From positions 3,534,001-3,598,000 of the forward strand of contig NZ_UWOE01000001.1 of assembly GCF_900604355.1 (NCBI RefSeq): a stretch of DNA of 64,000 nt. The letters run 5' to 3'. Below are positions 1-8,890 of this stretch, piece after piece. Origin of the DNA: Luxibacter massiliensis. GTDB taxonomy: Bacteria > Bacillota > Clostridia > Lachnospirales > Lachnospiraceae. The translations under genes were made by a program, and so were the position numbers. The first letter of the stretch is position 1; each line of letters begins with the position of its first letter. Under the pieces are notes generated by a model. It had not been told where the DNA came from and ran no database searches. It saw only the letters and a list, made by a program, of their open reading frames with translations.

Positions 1-476
1 GCCACCTCCTTTTGTACCATGACTGTTATGCTTTTGACAGGCACATGGTTTTCAAACAATCCCATAATAATAGGTGTTGTGATATAATACGGCAGATTAG
101 CAACTACCTTTATCGGCTGCCCGCTATTTTCTTTTTCCGCCAGGGCCGCTATATCTACTTTCATAATATCCTGATTAAGTATGTTTACATTGTCAAACCC
201 GTCAAGAGTCTCCTGCAGAATCGGGATCAAAGCTTTGTCAATTTCTACTGCTGTCACTTTCCGTGCCGCCTTTGAAAGATACTGTGTCATGGTACCTATC
301 CCAGGCCCAATCTCCAGAACCATATCATCCCGTGAAATCTCTGCTGCCCGTATTATTTTATCTAATACATGTGTATCTATAAGAAAATTCTGCCCAAATC
401 TTTTCTGAAATACAAAATTATATTTTTGAAGAACTGCTATTGTATTCTGTGGATTACCTAATATAGGTTCCTTCAT
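1..476 (-). CDS. rsmA: 16S rRNA dimethyladenosine transferase RsmA/KsgA (partial, 3' end outside window)
   Basis: N-terminal part of the SAM-dependent methyltransferase that dimethylates two adjacent adenosines near the 3' end of 16S rRNA during small-subunit maturation. Reading the minus strand from ATG at 476 gives about 158 codons without a stop. They include the family's RFGQNFL start region, the SAM-binding loop EIGPGIGTMT and the catalytic NLPYYITTPI motif. The gene continues past base 1, so the C-terminal helical domain is not visible. It lies downstream of tatD in the same direction, an order also found near the origin of other Firmicutes, but a 267-base gap separates the two. Confidence 0.95.
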   Translation of the reverse strand, partial: MKEPILGNPQNTIAVLQKYNFVFQKRFGQNFLIDTHVLDKIIRAAEISRDDMVLEIGPGIGTMTQYLSKAARKVTAVEIDKALIPILQETLDGFDNVNILNQDIMKVDIAALAEKENSGQPIKVVANLPYYITTPIIMGLFENHVPVKSITVMVQKEV

Positions 477-743
477 AAATTCCTCCTAACTGCATTGAAA
501 TCATTCCTGCCCCAAGAGCCTATCCCTGCCTCACTGCCCTATCCGCAGGATAGAACTTTCAGAATGGGTAGTCCCTGTGGGGGTATCGTTTTAAACTGTA
601 CTGCGTTTATACATATAGTATACCTTATTGGACAAAGTCCGCCCGTCCGAAGGACATGTGTTAAGGGGTGCCCTGTGGGTATACCCACAGGGCTGCCAAA
701 AGCATCCGCACCGTCCGCCTGACATATCTATTGGCAGCATGCC
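477..743. other. Intergenic region with palindromic repeats
   Basis: No gene is seen between rsmA and tatD. The stretch holds a perfect 22-bp palindrome at 671-692 (CCCTGTGGGT arms) and a degenerate member of the TATAC-TTATTG hairpin family near 620-650. The palindrome lies just downstream of tatD on the minus strand but has no T-run after it, so a terminator role is uncertain. Confidence 0.5.
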
Positions 744-1505
744 CTAGAGTTGGTACAATTCCCTGGCATTCTCCTCTGTCTGCCTAATAACTTCCTCATA
801 AACCATCTCTTTGAGCTGGGCAATCTCCTCCGCCACATAAACCAAATTCAGAGAAGAATTCCTTTTTCCCCTGTTAGGGACAGGCGCCAAATATGGGCAG
901 TCAGTTTCAAGTACAAGGGATTCTAATGGTACCTGCCTCACTACATCTTTAAGCTTCTTTGCATTTTTGAAGGTCACTACCCCGCCAATGCCAAGATAAA
1001 ACCCTATTTTAACATATTCCTGGGCCAGCTCTTTTGAATAGGAGAAGCAGTGAATTACCCCTTTCATCCCTCTGGCATATTCCTGCATAATCTCCAATGT
1101 ATCTGCTGCCGCCTCCCGGCTGTGGATTATAACAGGAAGTCCATGTTTCCTGGCCATCTGTAATTGTAGGATAAACCATTTTTTCTGTAATTCGCGGCTT
1201 TCATTGTCCCAATAATAATCCAATCCAATCTCTCCCACGGCCACAATTTTATCTTCTTGTATAATATTTTCCAAACGCTGAAACTTCTCCTCGTCTAGTT
1301 CTCCAACTGCATCAGGATGTACGCCTGCCGCCCCATATATAAAGGTATACTTCTCTGTAAGCCTTCTTATTTTATCCCACGAACTTACGTCAGAGCTGAC
1401 ATTTACAACCGTACCCACCCCGCTTCCAGCCATAGCTCCTAATATTTCTTCTCTGTCCACATCAAACTGCTCATCATCGTAATGCGCATGTGTATCAAAA
1501 ATCAT
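744..1505 (-). CDS. tatD: TatD family metal-dependent hydrolase (DNase-type)
   Basis: 253-residue TIM-barrel hydrolase of the TatD/YcfH family, cytoplasmic, with metal-dependent 3'-5' exonuclease activity reported for some members. Metal ligands are visible in order: THAHYD near residue 5 (HxH), GEIGLDYYW (Glu, about residue 92), IIHSREA (His, about 127), HCFSY (His, about 152) and ETDCPYLAP (Asp, about 203). The length is normal for the family. The start is supported by AGGAGG five bases before the ATG. The family assignment is firm; the physiological substrate is not shown by sequence. Confidence 0.95.
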   Translation of the reverse strand: MIFDTHAHYDDEQFDVDREEILGAMAGSGVGTVVNVSSDVSSWDKIRRLTEKYTFIYGAAGVHPDAVGELDEEKFQRLENIIQEDKIVAVGEIGLDYYWDNESRELQKKWFILQLQMARKHGLPVIIHSREAAADTLEIMQEYARGMKGVIHCFSYSKELAQEYVKIGFYLGIGGVVTFKNAKKLKDVVRQVPLESLVLETDCPYLAPVPNRGKRNSSLNLVYVAEEIAQLKEMVYEEVIRQTEENARELYQL

Positions 1506-1692
1506 AACTGCCTCCTGTTTTTTAGAACCTCTGTATTTATTTCGTTAAAACCTGTGCCCCCAGAGGCGTACACTTAACATACGCCCCCGCAGAAAGGCGG
1601 GCACTGCCGTGCCTATCTAAGCATACCCTGAAGGCTGCCCATAATGCTGGTCTGCACAGACAGGCGGACATGAACATACCAATAAGGTATAT

Positions 1693-1720
1693 TAAAATCA
1701 GGCCCTGTGATCAGGACCTG
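1693..1720 (-). terminator. Rho-independent terminator after the beta-propeller gene
   Basis: On the minus strand CAGGTCC and GGGCCTG form a 7-bp stem with one G-U pair around an 8-base loop, followed by ATTTTAAT. It sits 18 bases past the stop of the beta-propeller gene. Confidence 0.6.
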
Positions 1721-1738
1721 ACTCTTACTTTTGTTGTA

Positions 1739-3787
1739 TTATAACACAATATCATCTAACTTTTCAAATGTTACCATGCTATAGGACTCCACCGTATTCC
1801 CGGCTGCTAAATAAAAGGTATCGCCGCTGTACACGCCCCTGCCGCTTCCATAGCCGCTCAATTCTCTGTCAAAGATACATTGGAACCCTGCATTCTCATC
1901 ATAGGAGAATACATAATAGTGCTGAATATCCCCATTTGCCGAAAATCCTATAAGGTTCCTTTCTGTATCAATCAAAGCTGCCTTATAATTATAGGCAATA
2001 TCTGTAGAATAGCAATCCTCCAGCACATATTTTTCAATTTCTTTTACATCCCCAGGATCAGAAATATCAAACATTGACAGCTTCACACCATTTGCAGCTG
2101 TGCCCGTCTCATCCATATCCATGCCTATGCCAAGCAGAAGTCCCTCCCCATATGGATGGAGGTATTCTGAAAATCCTGGAATCTTGAGCTCTCCTGTTAC
2201 AACAGGCGCAGAGGGATCTGACAGATCTACTGAGAACAATGGGTCCACCTGTTTATAAGTCACAAAATAACCTGTGTCTCCCATAAATCTTGCCGAGTAT
2301 ACAGTCTCTTCCTCTGCCAACCCTTCTATCCGTCCAAGCTCCTGGAGATTTCCATCCAGAATAAAGAGGGAATTACTCTCCTTTGCATCCGATTTTTTCT
2401 CCGAATCCTGTGCGCCAATTCTTAGAATAGGAGATACGCTTCCCCCATCCACTGGACTCACTGTGGTCACTAACCTAAGGTTTCCCTTATATTCGTCAAT
2501 GCTGAAGGAGTCGTTTAGTGTGCCGTCAACCTTTGTCTGTCCCACAGCCTCCAGTTTCCCATCCTGATAAGACACCTTTCTGATATAAGTCTGGCTCACA
2601 TCAGATACATCAGAATTATAATACGCCTCGCATACATAAATATTGCTGTTGCTGACATAGGTCAAACCCGAGCTTCCAAAGATAGCCTTGCTGTCAGCCT
2701 TCTCCCCCGGTTCTTTCATTGAAAATGAAGAGACCACTGTATACTGGCTCCCCCGTATAACCTGCGGCATCAGTATATTCCTGCTGTCTATAGACTGGCC
2801 CTGCACCTCTGGAATATAAGCCTGTATATCCTTCTTCTGGGCAGCTATATCTGCGTAAAAATTACTAAACAAATATATATAATCCCCCACGATTCTCATT
2901 GTATGGAACTCCCCGCTCTGGGTAATCTTCCCAACTGATACAGGTTCTGCGGGATTACTCACATCGTAGGTCTCGGCCACAGTATACTGCCTGTAACTCT
3001 GTCCGTAACCCGCTTCTCCATCCTCATATTCAGTTCTTGTATAGACAAGAACCAGTCTCTCATCCTTTATATATATCTCAGACCCATATTTGCCGTCGTC
3101 TAAGCGAATGGTGCCCATCTGCTTTAGTTCCTGATTTTCAATATTCACAATCTGTACTTTCTGTCCATCCAAAATATACAAATTCTTCCCATCTGTTTTA
3201 ATAATATCGCCTTCAGCAACCCCCTCCTGCCTAATATTGGTATCAGAAAAAGAAGCCGCCCCGCTGCTGTCCTCTGACACAGCAAATTCAGCTGACTGTT
3301 CCAAGCTTTTCTCTTCCCCGCCCGCCATACTGTCCTCTGTCCTGCTCTCTATATACTGTTCTTCCTTCTCTCTCTGCTTCCTCTCCGCCTTAATATATTT
3401 ATATATCTCATCATATCCGCTGGCCGATGCAATGGTTAAACCGGACTCAGGCGAGTCTTCTATTTCTCCTTCAGAGATATCTTTTGTCTCTGACTCTGAA
3501 GATTGGCCCAGCACAGCCGAGGCTGCCCCTCCTGGTCTGTCTCCTCCTAGAATCCCGCCTGCAGCGGCCGCTCCCAGAATCACCACACAGCATACTGCTG
3601 CCGCAATAGTATATCCCACTTTCCACACACCTGTCTTCCCGCTTTTCTTTTTATCCAGCAGGTTTCCGATATTCTCCGGCTTCAGACATACAGGAATCTC
3701 CGCATCTCTGGCTGATTCCCTAATAAGCTCTTCTATCTCCCTGTCATCCCGGCTCCTGTTCCCTAATTCTTTCCCATCCATACTCAT
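1739..3787 (-). CDS. Membrane-anchored beta-propeller protein (PF09826-like), paired with ECF sigma factor
   Basis: 682 residues. A charged cytoplasmic N-terminus of about 55 residues is followed by one membrane segment (about 57-80, Ala/Val rich), an acidic Ser/Glu-rich linker, and from about residue 185 a large extracytoplasmic domain. That domain begins with the signature GVAEGDIIKTDGKNLYILDG, typical of the secreted beta-propeller family PF09826. The ATG at 3787 has AAAGGGG eight bases upstream. The gene starts 15 bases after an ECF sigma factor gene and is surely co-transcribed with it. The topology (cytoplasmic N-tail, one TM, external sensor) suits an anti-sigma or sensor partner, but no recognised anti-sigma fold is visible in the N-tail, so that role is inferred. 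Confidence 0.8.
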   Translation of the reverse strand: MSMDGKELGNRSRDDREIEELIRESARDAEIPVCLKPENIGNLLDKKKSGKTGVWKVGYTIAAAVCCVVILGAAAAGGILGGDRPGGAASAVLGQSSESETKDISEGEIEDSPESGLTIASASGYDEIYKYIKAERKQREKEEQYIESRTEDSMAGGEEKSLEQSAEFAVSEDSSGAASFSDTNIRQEGVAEGDIIKTDGKNLYILDGQKVQIVNIENQELKQMGTIRLDDGKYGSEIYIKDERLVLVYTRTEYEDGEAGYGQSYRQYTVAETYDVSNPAEPVSVGKITQSGEFHTMRIVGDYIYLFSNFYADIAAQKKDIQAYIPEVQGQSIDSRNILMPQVIRGSQYTVVSSFSMKEPGEKADSKAIFGSSGLTYVSNSNIYVCEAYYNSDVSDVSQTYIRKVSYQDGKLEAVGQTKVDGTLNDSFSIDEYKGNLRLVTTVSPVDGGSVSPILRIGAQDSEKKSDAKESNSLFILDGNLQELGRIEGLAEEETVYSARFMGDTGYFVTYKQVDPLFSVDLSDPSAPVVTGELKIPGFSEYLHPYGEGLLLGIGMDMDETGTAANGVKLSMFDISDPGDVKEIEKYVLEDCYSTDIAYNYKAALIDTERNLIGFSANGDIQHYYVFSYDENAGFQCIFDRELSGYGSGRGVYSGDTFYLAAGNTVESYSMVTFEKLDDIVL

Positions 3788-3802
3788 AATCCATACCCCT
3801 TT

Positions 3803-4315
3803 CTACTCCAGGACACGGCGCATCTTCTCAAATGCCCGCGTCTTTTTCGAGCGGACTGTGGCAGGGTTCATATCCATCATGTTTCCTATCTCACCGCTCT
3901 GATAGCCCCCAAAAACAGAAAATGCCACAATCATCCTTTCCTCCTCAGTTAATGCCCCAAATGCAGCTTTTACGTCATGAGCCTGCGCATAATCCCTCTC
4001 TGCTTCCAGAATATCTGGTTTCAGCTCATCCGCCGGCTGTTCAGTCCTAAACCTCTTCTTACACTGGTTGCTCAAAATCTGGAATATCCAGCTTCTGAAT
4101 GCTTCCGCCTTCCGAAGCCTTCCTATATTCTCATAAGCCGACATAACCGCCTCGCTTACTGCATCCTCAGCATCCTGAGGGTGCCTCAATGTATACAGTG
4201 CAAATTTATATAACTCTACATGAATCCTTGCATACAGTTCGGAAAATGCCTTTGTATCTCCCCTGCATGCTTTTTTAATCAGTACACGCTCTGTACTATT
4301 CTCATAATCATGCAT
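3803..4315 (-). CDS. RNA polymerase sigma factor, ECF (sigma-70 family)
   Basis: 170 residues. Region 2 is at about residues 20-85 (FSELYARIHVELYKFALYTL, then DAEDAVSEAVMSAYENI). Region 4 is at about 105-165 (LTEEERMIVAFSVFGGYQSGEIGNMM, then MNPATVRSKKTRAFEKM). The length is usual for ECF factors. A GAGGAGGGGG Shine-Dalgarno precedes the ATG. It is the first gene of a two-gene unit with the membrane beta-propeller protein, which may regulate it. No promoter matching an obvious ECF consensus was recognised upstream, so autoregulation is not shown. Confidence 0.92.
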   Translation of the reverse strand: MHDYENSTERVLIKKACRGDTKAFSELYARIHVELYKFALYTLRHPQDAEDAVSEAVMSAYENIGRLRKAEAFRSWIFQILSNQCKKRFRTEQPADELKPDILEAERDYAQAHDVKAAFGALTEEERMIVAFSVFGGYQSGEIGNMMDMNPATVRSKKTRAFEKMRRVLE

Positions 4316-4639
4316 CTTCCCCCTCCTCTCCAGTCCTGTATGTTCAGGACATTATCGTGTGAAGCATTTATGAGTGCGGCCAAAACAAAATATTCTATTC
4401 TGTTTTATATATAAGAGTTAAATATTGTTCTGTTTGTTGCATAGAAATAATTACTTTTATTTCGGAAAATGAGCCGGAGTTCCCCCTTTTTGAATCCATA
4501 TATCCTTACTGCCATTATATTTCTAAAGCAGCTTACAGGAACACTAAAAGAACAGGCTTATATACAGTGTAAGGGGTGATGGGCGCTGCAAAAAATCTGC
4601 AAGGCAAAAATCCTTTTTAAACCCTCCCCAGTTGTGCCC
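4316..4639. other. Intergenic region, no gene seen
   Basis: Upstream region of the ECF sigma gene. It contains a small GTCCTG/CAGGAC stem-loop at about 4332-4350, in the 5' leader of the sigma gene, and AT-rich sequence. Nothing else could be recognised. Confidence 0.4.
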
Positions 4640-4951
4640 TTACTTATCATGATTTTTAGATATATAATAAAAATAAACATTTACCAGGATTAATAAAAAA
4701 GTTAGAAAAATATTAGAAATGACTGTAAATATAGTATTATCAGAAAGTCTGGACAGTGTCATGCCAAGAGACAGCATGATACTAAATATTCCTTGAAATA
4801 AGGAATTAATCTCTGGAGTTCCCTTTTTTCTCTGAAAGATGCCCTTTTTCTTTGGTATATGCCGCGCTATCACCCCTTTGTCACGCTCACTATATTGATG
4901 TAAGTCCTTCTTTATATGAATCTCTGCTTTGGGCAATAGAAGGGCCGACAT
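4640..4951 (-). CDS. Doubtful small membrane protein, probably part of a decayed region
   Basis: Open frame of up to 103 codons. The C-terminal half has two hydrophobic segments (about residues 50-66 and 74-98) and ends in a short charged tail. No Shine-Dalgarno precedes the first ATG, and its N-terminal third overlaps, in another frame, the 3' end of a thymidylate-kinase-like pseudogene. It may be a remnant of a second broken gene. I do not recognise the protein and doubt that it is expressed as drawn. Confidence 0.25.
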   Translation of the reverse strand: MSALLLPKAEIHIKKDLHQYSERDKGVIARHIPKKKGIFQRKKGTPEINSLFQGIFSIMLSLGMTLSRLSDNTIFTVISNIFLTFLLILVNVYFYYISKNHDK

Positions 4952-5326
4952 CTAATATAAAAATCTTTTGTAGAAAAATTGGGGTTCAAAAGCTATTAAT
5001 AGGTCAAATAATTTTTTATATCTTAATTCCTTTGGGAAAAAGTAACATATATTGCTTAAAAAGCATCTATCCATGACTACTATTTTTTTCTTTAAAAGAG
5101 ATTTATGTTTATGTAAGTCTCAATGGCTGAGAGCCAAATATATAGGTACTTAAAACTTATAACATCTGCGCATAAATCTACTTGAAACCGGCTTGTCTAT
5201 AAAACGGCCCTTTCTAGTCCTTTTATATACTGCTGTCTGATTCGGGTATTTATTAATAAGATAATGAATTGTTGAGTTTTTCCCTGCACCGTCAATACCT
5301 TCCAGCGCAATAATAATGTTTTCCAT
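4890..5326 (-). pseudogene. Decayed thymidylate-kinase-like gene (P-loop NMP kinase)
   Basis: The minus strand starts well: CTGGAG Shine-Dalgarno, ATG at 5326, then a hydrophobic strand and the P-loop ALEGIDGAGKNST typical of dTMP kinases. The frame meets a TAA at 5150-5152 after 58 codons and a TGA shortly after. Beyond these, the same frame still reads the kinase DR motif (KKKIVVMDRCFLSN). A frameshift near 4945 then gives IFILDVGPSIAQSRDSYKEG, matching the family's LDVxPExAxxR strand. Two in-frame stops plus a frameshift show decay. The intact relative would be about 200 residues. Expression of a 58-residue P-loop peptide cannot be excluded. Confidence 0.75.
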
Positions 5327-5469
5327 AGATAAGGCTCCAGAAATATAGAAAATAAGCTAAAACAATATACCCAGTATTTTAACCTAATTTTTACATTTGA
5401 ACTCTTTGATAGCAATAACAATGAGTCTCCTGCCGGGGCCTTATAAGAATCCATCCTGGCATACCAAAA

Positions 5470-5515
5470 GGACATGTAAACATGTCCGCTTGGCTCGTTG
5501 CCCGCGGGAATAAAA
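5470..5515 (-). repeat. Partial copy of GC-rich dispersed repeat (46 bp)
   Basis: 46 bases identical, in inverse orientation, to 9708-9753 upstream of the lectin gene. It contains the CCCGCGGG palindrome and a GGACATGT/ACATGTCC hairpin. It directly abuts the inverted-repeat element at 5516-5607. Confidence 0.75.
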
Positions 5516-5607
5516 AGCTGCTGCAATCTATAAATTATCATTTAAATACAACCTTATGCCTTTTACCGGCAATGTCATCCTAAAACGAAATTTATTATGC
5601 AGCAGCT
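5516..5607. repeat. Small inverted-repeat element, MITE-like (92 bp)
   Basis: Terminal arms AGCTGCTGCA (5516-5525) and TGCAGCAGCT (5598-5607) are perfect over 10 bp. They continue imperfectly inward through AT-rich sequence. The element lies just downstream of the hydratase gene, and a similar element with CTGCTGCAA arms lies just upstream of it (8019-8111). Confidence 0.5.
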
Positions 5608-5646
5608 ATATAGTCCTACAGTTTATACTAAAATAATACTTTTATA

Positions 5647-7914
5647 TTAACCTCTGTAATAGTTAATCAGGCATCCCTTTAATATAATCTCCCTTTCTAC
5701 ATCTGTTAAATCGCCAAGGCGCAGCTGAATCTCTTTCAGTCCGTTCCCGACTACATACGCTTTGACCTCATCGGCTTTACTCTCAACCGCCTTTCTCACA
5801 TCAGGGACAAAGATATAATCTCCATTTTTAAACGGAAGCGACTCGTGGCCTGCATCTGTGAGGAATGGAAGCATGCCCCAGTTAATCAGGTTAGAGCGGT
5901 ATCTCTTCGTAGCATACTCATTTGCAATATTGGCCCATCCTCCAAGGACTTTCTGGCAGGAGGCAGCCTGTTCACGTGCAGATCCATCCCCAGGCTTTAC
6001 AGCAAAAATTGTACTTCCCACTCCAATATTTCCTTCTCCTGCCTCCGGATATTTCTCCTGTATCTTTGCCATAACCGCCTTTAACTCCTCCAGGGCATCA
6101 AGAGGACATGCGCCTGCCTCAATGGCTTTCTGGGCGGCCTGCACTTCTTTTGCACGCCCCACATAGGCCGGATCCTTTCTGGAAAGTGTAAACTCAGCAA
6201 GTCCCAGCGGATTCGAGCGGTAGGAAGAAGTCTCACCGGAAGGAATAAGCTCGTCCGTAGTAGTAACAGGGTCATGTATCTCCGAAACAACCTTCAAAAC
6301 TAAATTCTCAGGCAAGGGGGACATGGCCGGCCAGTCCTTTATATTAGGGCCAAACTTAATCTCTACCGATGGGTCTGCCACACCCTTACTGTCAAAAACT
6401 CTATTCTCATAAATGCTCTTGTCAAAGTGATACTTCTGCCCTTTATACTCTACATCCAAATCTGCTGCGGAAGTCAAAAATCCCTTATTTGCCGCTGTTG
6501 CCGCAATAGAGCGGGCATCCATCAATGCCACGGAAGCAATCTGGCCGCTCTGCAGCTTGGACCCTTCACGGTTGGGGAAATTCCTGGTGGAATGGCGTAT
6601 AGAAAAAGCATTGTTAGCCGGAGTATCCCCTGCCCCAAAGCAAGGCCCGCAGAAAGCGGTCTTAACAATCGTTCCCGCCGCCATCAAATCTGCAACAGCA
6701 CCATTTTTTACAAGCTCCATATAAATGGGCGTACTTGCCGGATATACACTAAAGGTAAATTCATCACTGCCGATATTTCTCCCTTTAATAATATCTGCTG
6801 CCGCACAAATATTCTCAAATCCGCCTCCTGCGCATCCAGCAATAATTCCCTGTTCAACATAAAGCTTCCCATCCACAACCTTATCCTGCAGGCTATAATC
6901 CACCGCGCCGTCTAAGCTCACCAGCGCCTTTTTCTCTACATCATGCAAAATATCCTTCAGATTTGCATTTACCTCATCAATAGTATAAACGTTGCTTGGA
7001 TGGAACGGCATAGCTATCATTGGCTTAATCTTGCTTAAATCTACATATACCATTCCATCATAATATGTACATGCCCCAGGACTGAGCTCCTTATAATCCT
7101 CGCCTCTGCCGTGTATCTCATAGAACTCCTGTATCTTTTCATCTGTCTGCCAGATTGAGGACAGGCAGGTTGTCTCCGTTGTCATGACATCAATGCCAAT
7201 ACGGAAGTCAGCGCTCAGGCGGCCCACGCCAGGCCCAACAAATTCCATCACTTTATTGTTTACATATCCATTCCCAAATGTAGCGCCGATAATGGCAAGG
7301 GCAACGTCCTGAGGCCCTACGCCCTTAGCCGGCTCGCCATCCAGGTAAATTCCGATAACCTCTGGCATTTTAATATCATATGTCTTGCCAAGGAGCTGCT
7401 TAACAAGCTCAGGCCCTCCTTCTCCCATTGCCATAGTTCCCAGAGCGCCATAGCGTGTATGGCTGTCTGATCCCAAAATCATCTTACCGCCGCCCGCGAG
7501 CATTTCTCTGGCAAACTGATGGATAACTGCCTGATGAGGAGGCACATACACACCGCCATATTTCTTGGCGCAGGTCAGGCCAAACATGTGGTCATCCTCA
7601 TTGATGGTCCCGCCTACTGCACACAAACTATTATGGCAGTTTGTCAGCACATAAGGCACCGGAAACCTTTCAAGCCCTGAAGCCCTCGCAGTCTGGATAA
7701 TACCCACAAATGTAATATCATGGGAAGTCAGCTTATCAAACTTAATCTGCAGGCGCCCCATGCCCCCTGATGTATTATGTTCTTTTAATATACTATATGC
7801 AATGGTATTCTCAGCAGCCTCGGCTTTTGATGCCGGAGCCTGTACATTGCCTGTATCTTCAACTATCTCGGTGCCATTTAATAAATAAACACCATGGTCA
7901 TATAATTTTATCAT
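5647..7914 (-). CDS. Aconitase-family hydratase (YbhJ-like)
   Basis: 755-residue [4Fe-4S] hydratase of the aconitase superfamily, close in length and layout to E. coli YbhJ. Visible motifs are GSDSHTRYGA at about 148-157 (active-site region), candidate cluster cysteines C361 (AGCAGGG) and C422/C425 (CGPC), NFPNREG at about 445, and a C-terminal swivel domain. The usual GSCTN context of the first cluster cysteine is replaced by AGCAG, as fits this subfamily rather than standard aconitase. The substrate is not certain; it may be citrate/isocitrate or a related hydroxyacid. It is monocistronic, with a good Shine-Dalgarno (AGGAGG) and a sigma-A promoter at 7960-7988. Confidence 0.88.
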   Translation of the reverse strand: MIKLYDHGVYLLNGTEIVEDTGNVQAPASKAEAAENTIAYSILKEHNTSGGMGRLQIKFDKLTSHDITFVGIIQTARASGLERFPVPYVLTNCHNSLCAVGGTINEDDHMFGLTCAKKYGGVYVPPHQAVIHQFAREMLAGGGKMILGSDSHTRYGALGTMAMGEGGPELVKQLLGKTYDIKMPEVIGIYLDGEPAKGVGPQDVALAIIGATFGNGYVNNKVMEFVGPGVGRLSADFRIGIDVMTTETTCLSSIWQTDEKIQEFYEIHGRGEDYKELSPGACTYYDGMVYVDLSKIKPMIAMPFHPSNVYTIDEVNANLKDILHDVEKKALVSLDGAVDYSLQDKVVDGKLYVEQGIIAGCAGGGFENICAAADIIKGRNIGSDEFTFSVYPASTPIYMELVKNGAVADLMAAGTIVKTAFCGPCFGAGDTPANNAFSIRHSTRNFPNREGSKLQSGQIASVALMDARSIAATAANKGFLTSAADLDVEYKGQKYHFDKSIYENRVFDSKGVADPSVEIKFGPNIKDWPAMSPLPENLVLKVVSEIHDPVTTTDELIPSGETSSYRSNPLGLAEFTLSRKDPAYVGRAKEVQAAQKAIEAGACPLDALEELKAVMAKIQEKYPEAGEGNIGVGSTIFAVKPGDGSAREQAASCQKVLGGWANIANEYATKRYRSNLINWGMLPFLTDAGHESLPFKNGDYIFVPDVRKAVESKADEVKAYVVGNGLKEIQLRLGDLTDVEREIILKGCLINYYRG

Positions 7915-7959
7915 AATTCAACCTCCTGAATATCCTGTTTTTACTCACTGCTGTTTATC

Positions 7960-7988
7960 ATTTTAGCATGATAAAGAATGGATGTAAA
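7960..7988 (-). promoter_or_regulatory. Sigma-A-type promoter of the hydratase gene
   Basis: On the minus strand TTTACA (7988-7983) and TAAAAT (7965-7960) are separated by 17 bases, about 45 bases before the hydratase ATG. The AGGAGG ribosome binding site follows. Confidence 0.6.
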
Positions 7989-8018
7989 TATGCAGGAAAA
8001 TTTACCGCGCCATAAAAA

Positions 8019-8111
8019 GGACTGCTGCAAATTATAAAATTTCACATTGGTATGACAGCGGTCTCTTTATTAACATTATCACCCTATATGAAAACAATTT
8101 TGCAGCAGTCC
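8019..8111. repeat. Inverted-repeat element upstream of the hydratase gene (93 bp)
   Basis: GGACTGCTGCAAA at 8019-8031 and its exact complement at 8099-8111 enclose 67 bases. Read on the minus strand the second arm is followed by CTTTTTATGG, so it could also terminate transcription arriving from the FHA gene. Arm sequence (CTGCTGCAA) and size resemble the element at 5516-5607. Confidence 0.5.
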
Positions 8112-8277
8112 CTTTTCTTTGCAAGAGTACTCTCAATCATTCATGTAAAAGTCTGACTATACCACTCATCGGGATTTTCAGCTAATTTATGAGATGGCCA
8201 TGCAGCAATTTAATTCAGCCTGTATGCGAAATTCAGTAAGGCCAGTCTGTTAAATACAGTGAACTATCCGGCACGCC

Positions 8278-8805
8278 TTAATTTGCTTCTCTCATAATCT
8301 TAACAATTATAAGATCCGTCTCGCCCATAGAAATGATATCCTCTTTCTGAATCAATATGGGCTTCTGGATTCTCTTTCCATTCAAATACGTATGGTTCTT
8401 AGACCCCTCGTCCCTGAGATACAGCTTATCTCCGTTCCTGACAATTGCGCAATGAACCTTAGATATCTTCCTGTCATCAGGGAGTGAAAAGAACTCCTCA
8501 AAAGCCACCTCTTTTGTCGTTCTTCCTATGCCAAGTGCGTCATAGAAAATAAAGCTATAGCGCTCCTGGGTATCATCATCCTCCAGAATAACCTTCCAGC
8601 GCCTCTTTACGCTGTCCTGGGATGCCCTCTGGCCGCCAGCCTTCCTGCCCTTTCCCGATGTTCTGTCATCATCGTCCAACATATATTCTTCATCCAGCTC
8701 AAAATGTCTATAGTCTTTTCTCTCTTTTACAATCGTAACAACTGTTATGATAATAGTGACTAAGATTAATACGGCCAGGACTGTCAGAATAATCCAGTAC
8801 ATCAT
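8278..8805 (-). CDS. Membrane-anchored FHA domain protein
   Basis: 175 residues. An N-terminal membrane segment (about 4-26) is followed by a charged, disordered linker (27-75) and an FHA domain (about 85-172). The FHA phosphothreonine-recognition features are present: GIGRT, SKVHCAIV, and KNHTYLNGKRI. The orientation implies a cytoplasmic FHA domain that binds a phosphorylated partner. The gene lies 85 bases downstream of a lectin-like membrane protein gene, probably in one transcript. No Ser/Thr kinase is present in this window, so the partner is unknown. Confidence 0.85.
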   Translation of the reverse strand: MMYWIILTVLAVLILVTIIITVVTIVKERKDYRHFELDEEYMLDDDDRTSGKGRKAGGQRASQDSVKRRWKVILEDDDTQERYSFIFYDALGIGRTTKEVAFEEFFSLPDDRKISKVHCAIVRNGDKLYLRDEGSKNHTYLNGKRIQKPILIQKEDIISMGETDLIIVKIMREAN

Positions 8806-8890
8806 TCGTAAATCAACTCCTTCAAGAGTTTATAGTACTATATTTTTACATTTCAGGCAAGCCATACAAAATATTTCTGCCTCCTGTTAG

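Noticed and set aside
3237..3902. 221-codon plus-strand frame opposite the beta-propeller N-terminus
   Set aside because: Ser/Leu/Pro-rich shadow of an acidic region on the real strand; no ribosome binding site and no family.
5197..5541. 114-codon minus-strand frame overlapping the thymidylate-kinase-like remnant
   Set aside because: It is out of frame with the P-loop reading and crosses two repeat elements; no ribosome binding site.
6427..6915. 162-codon frame opposite the hydratase gene
   Set aside because: Entirely inside a well-supported conserved gene on the other strand; composition is typical of a shadow.
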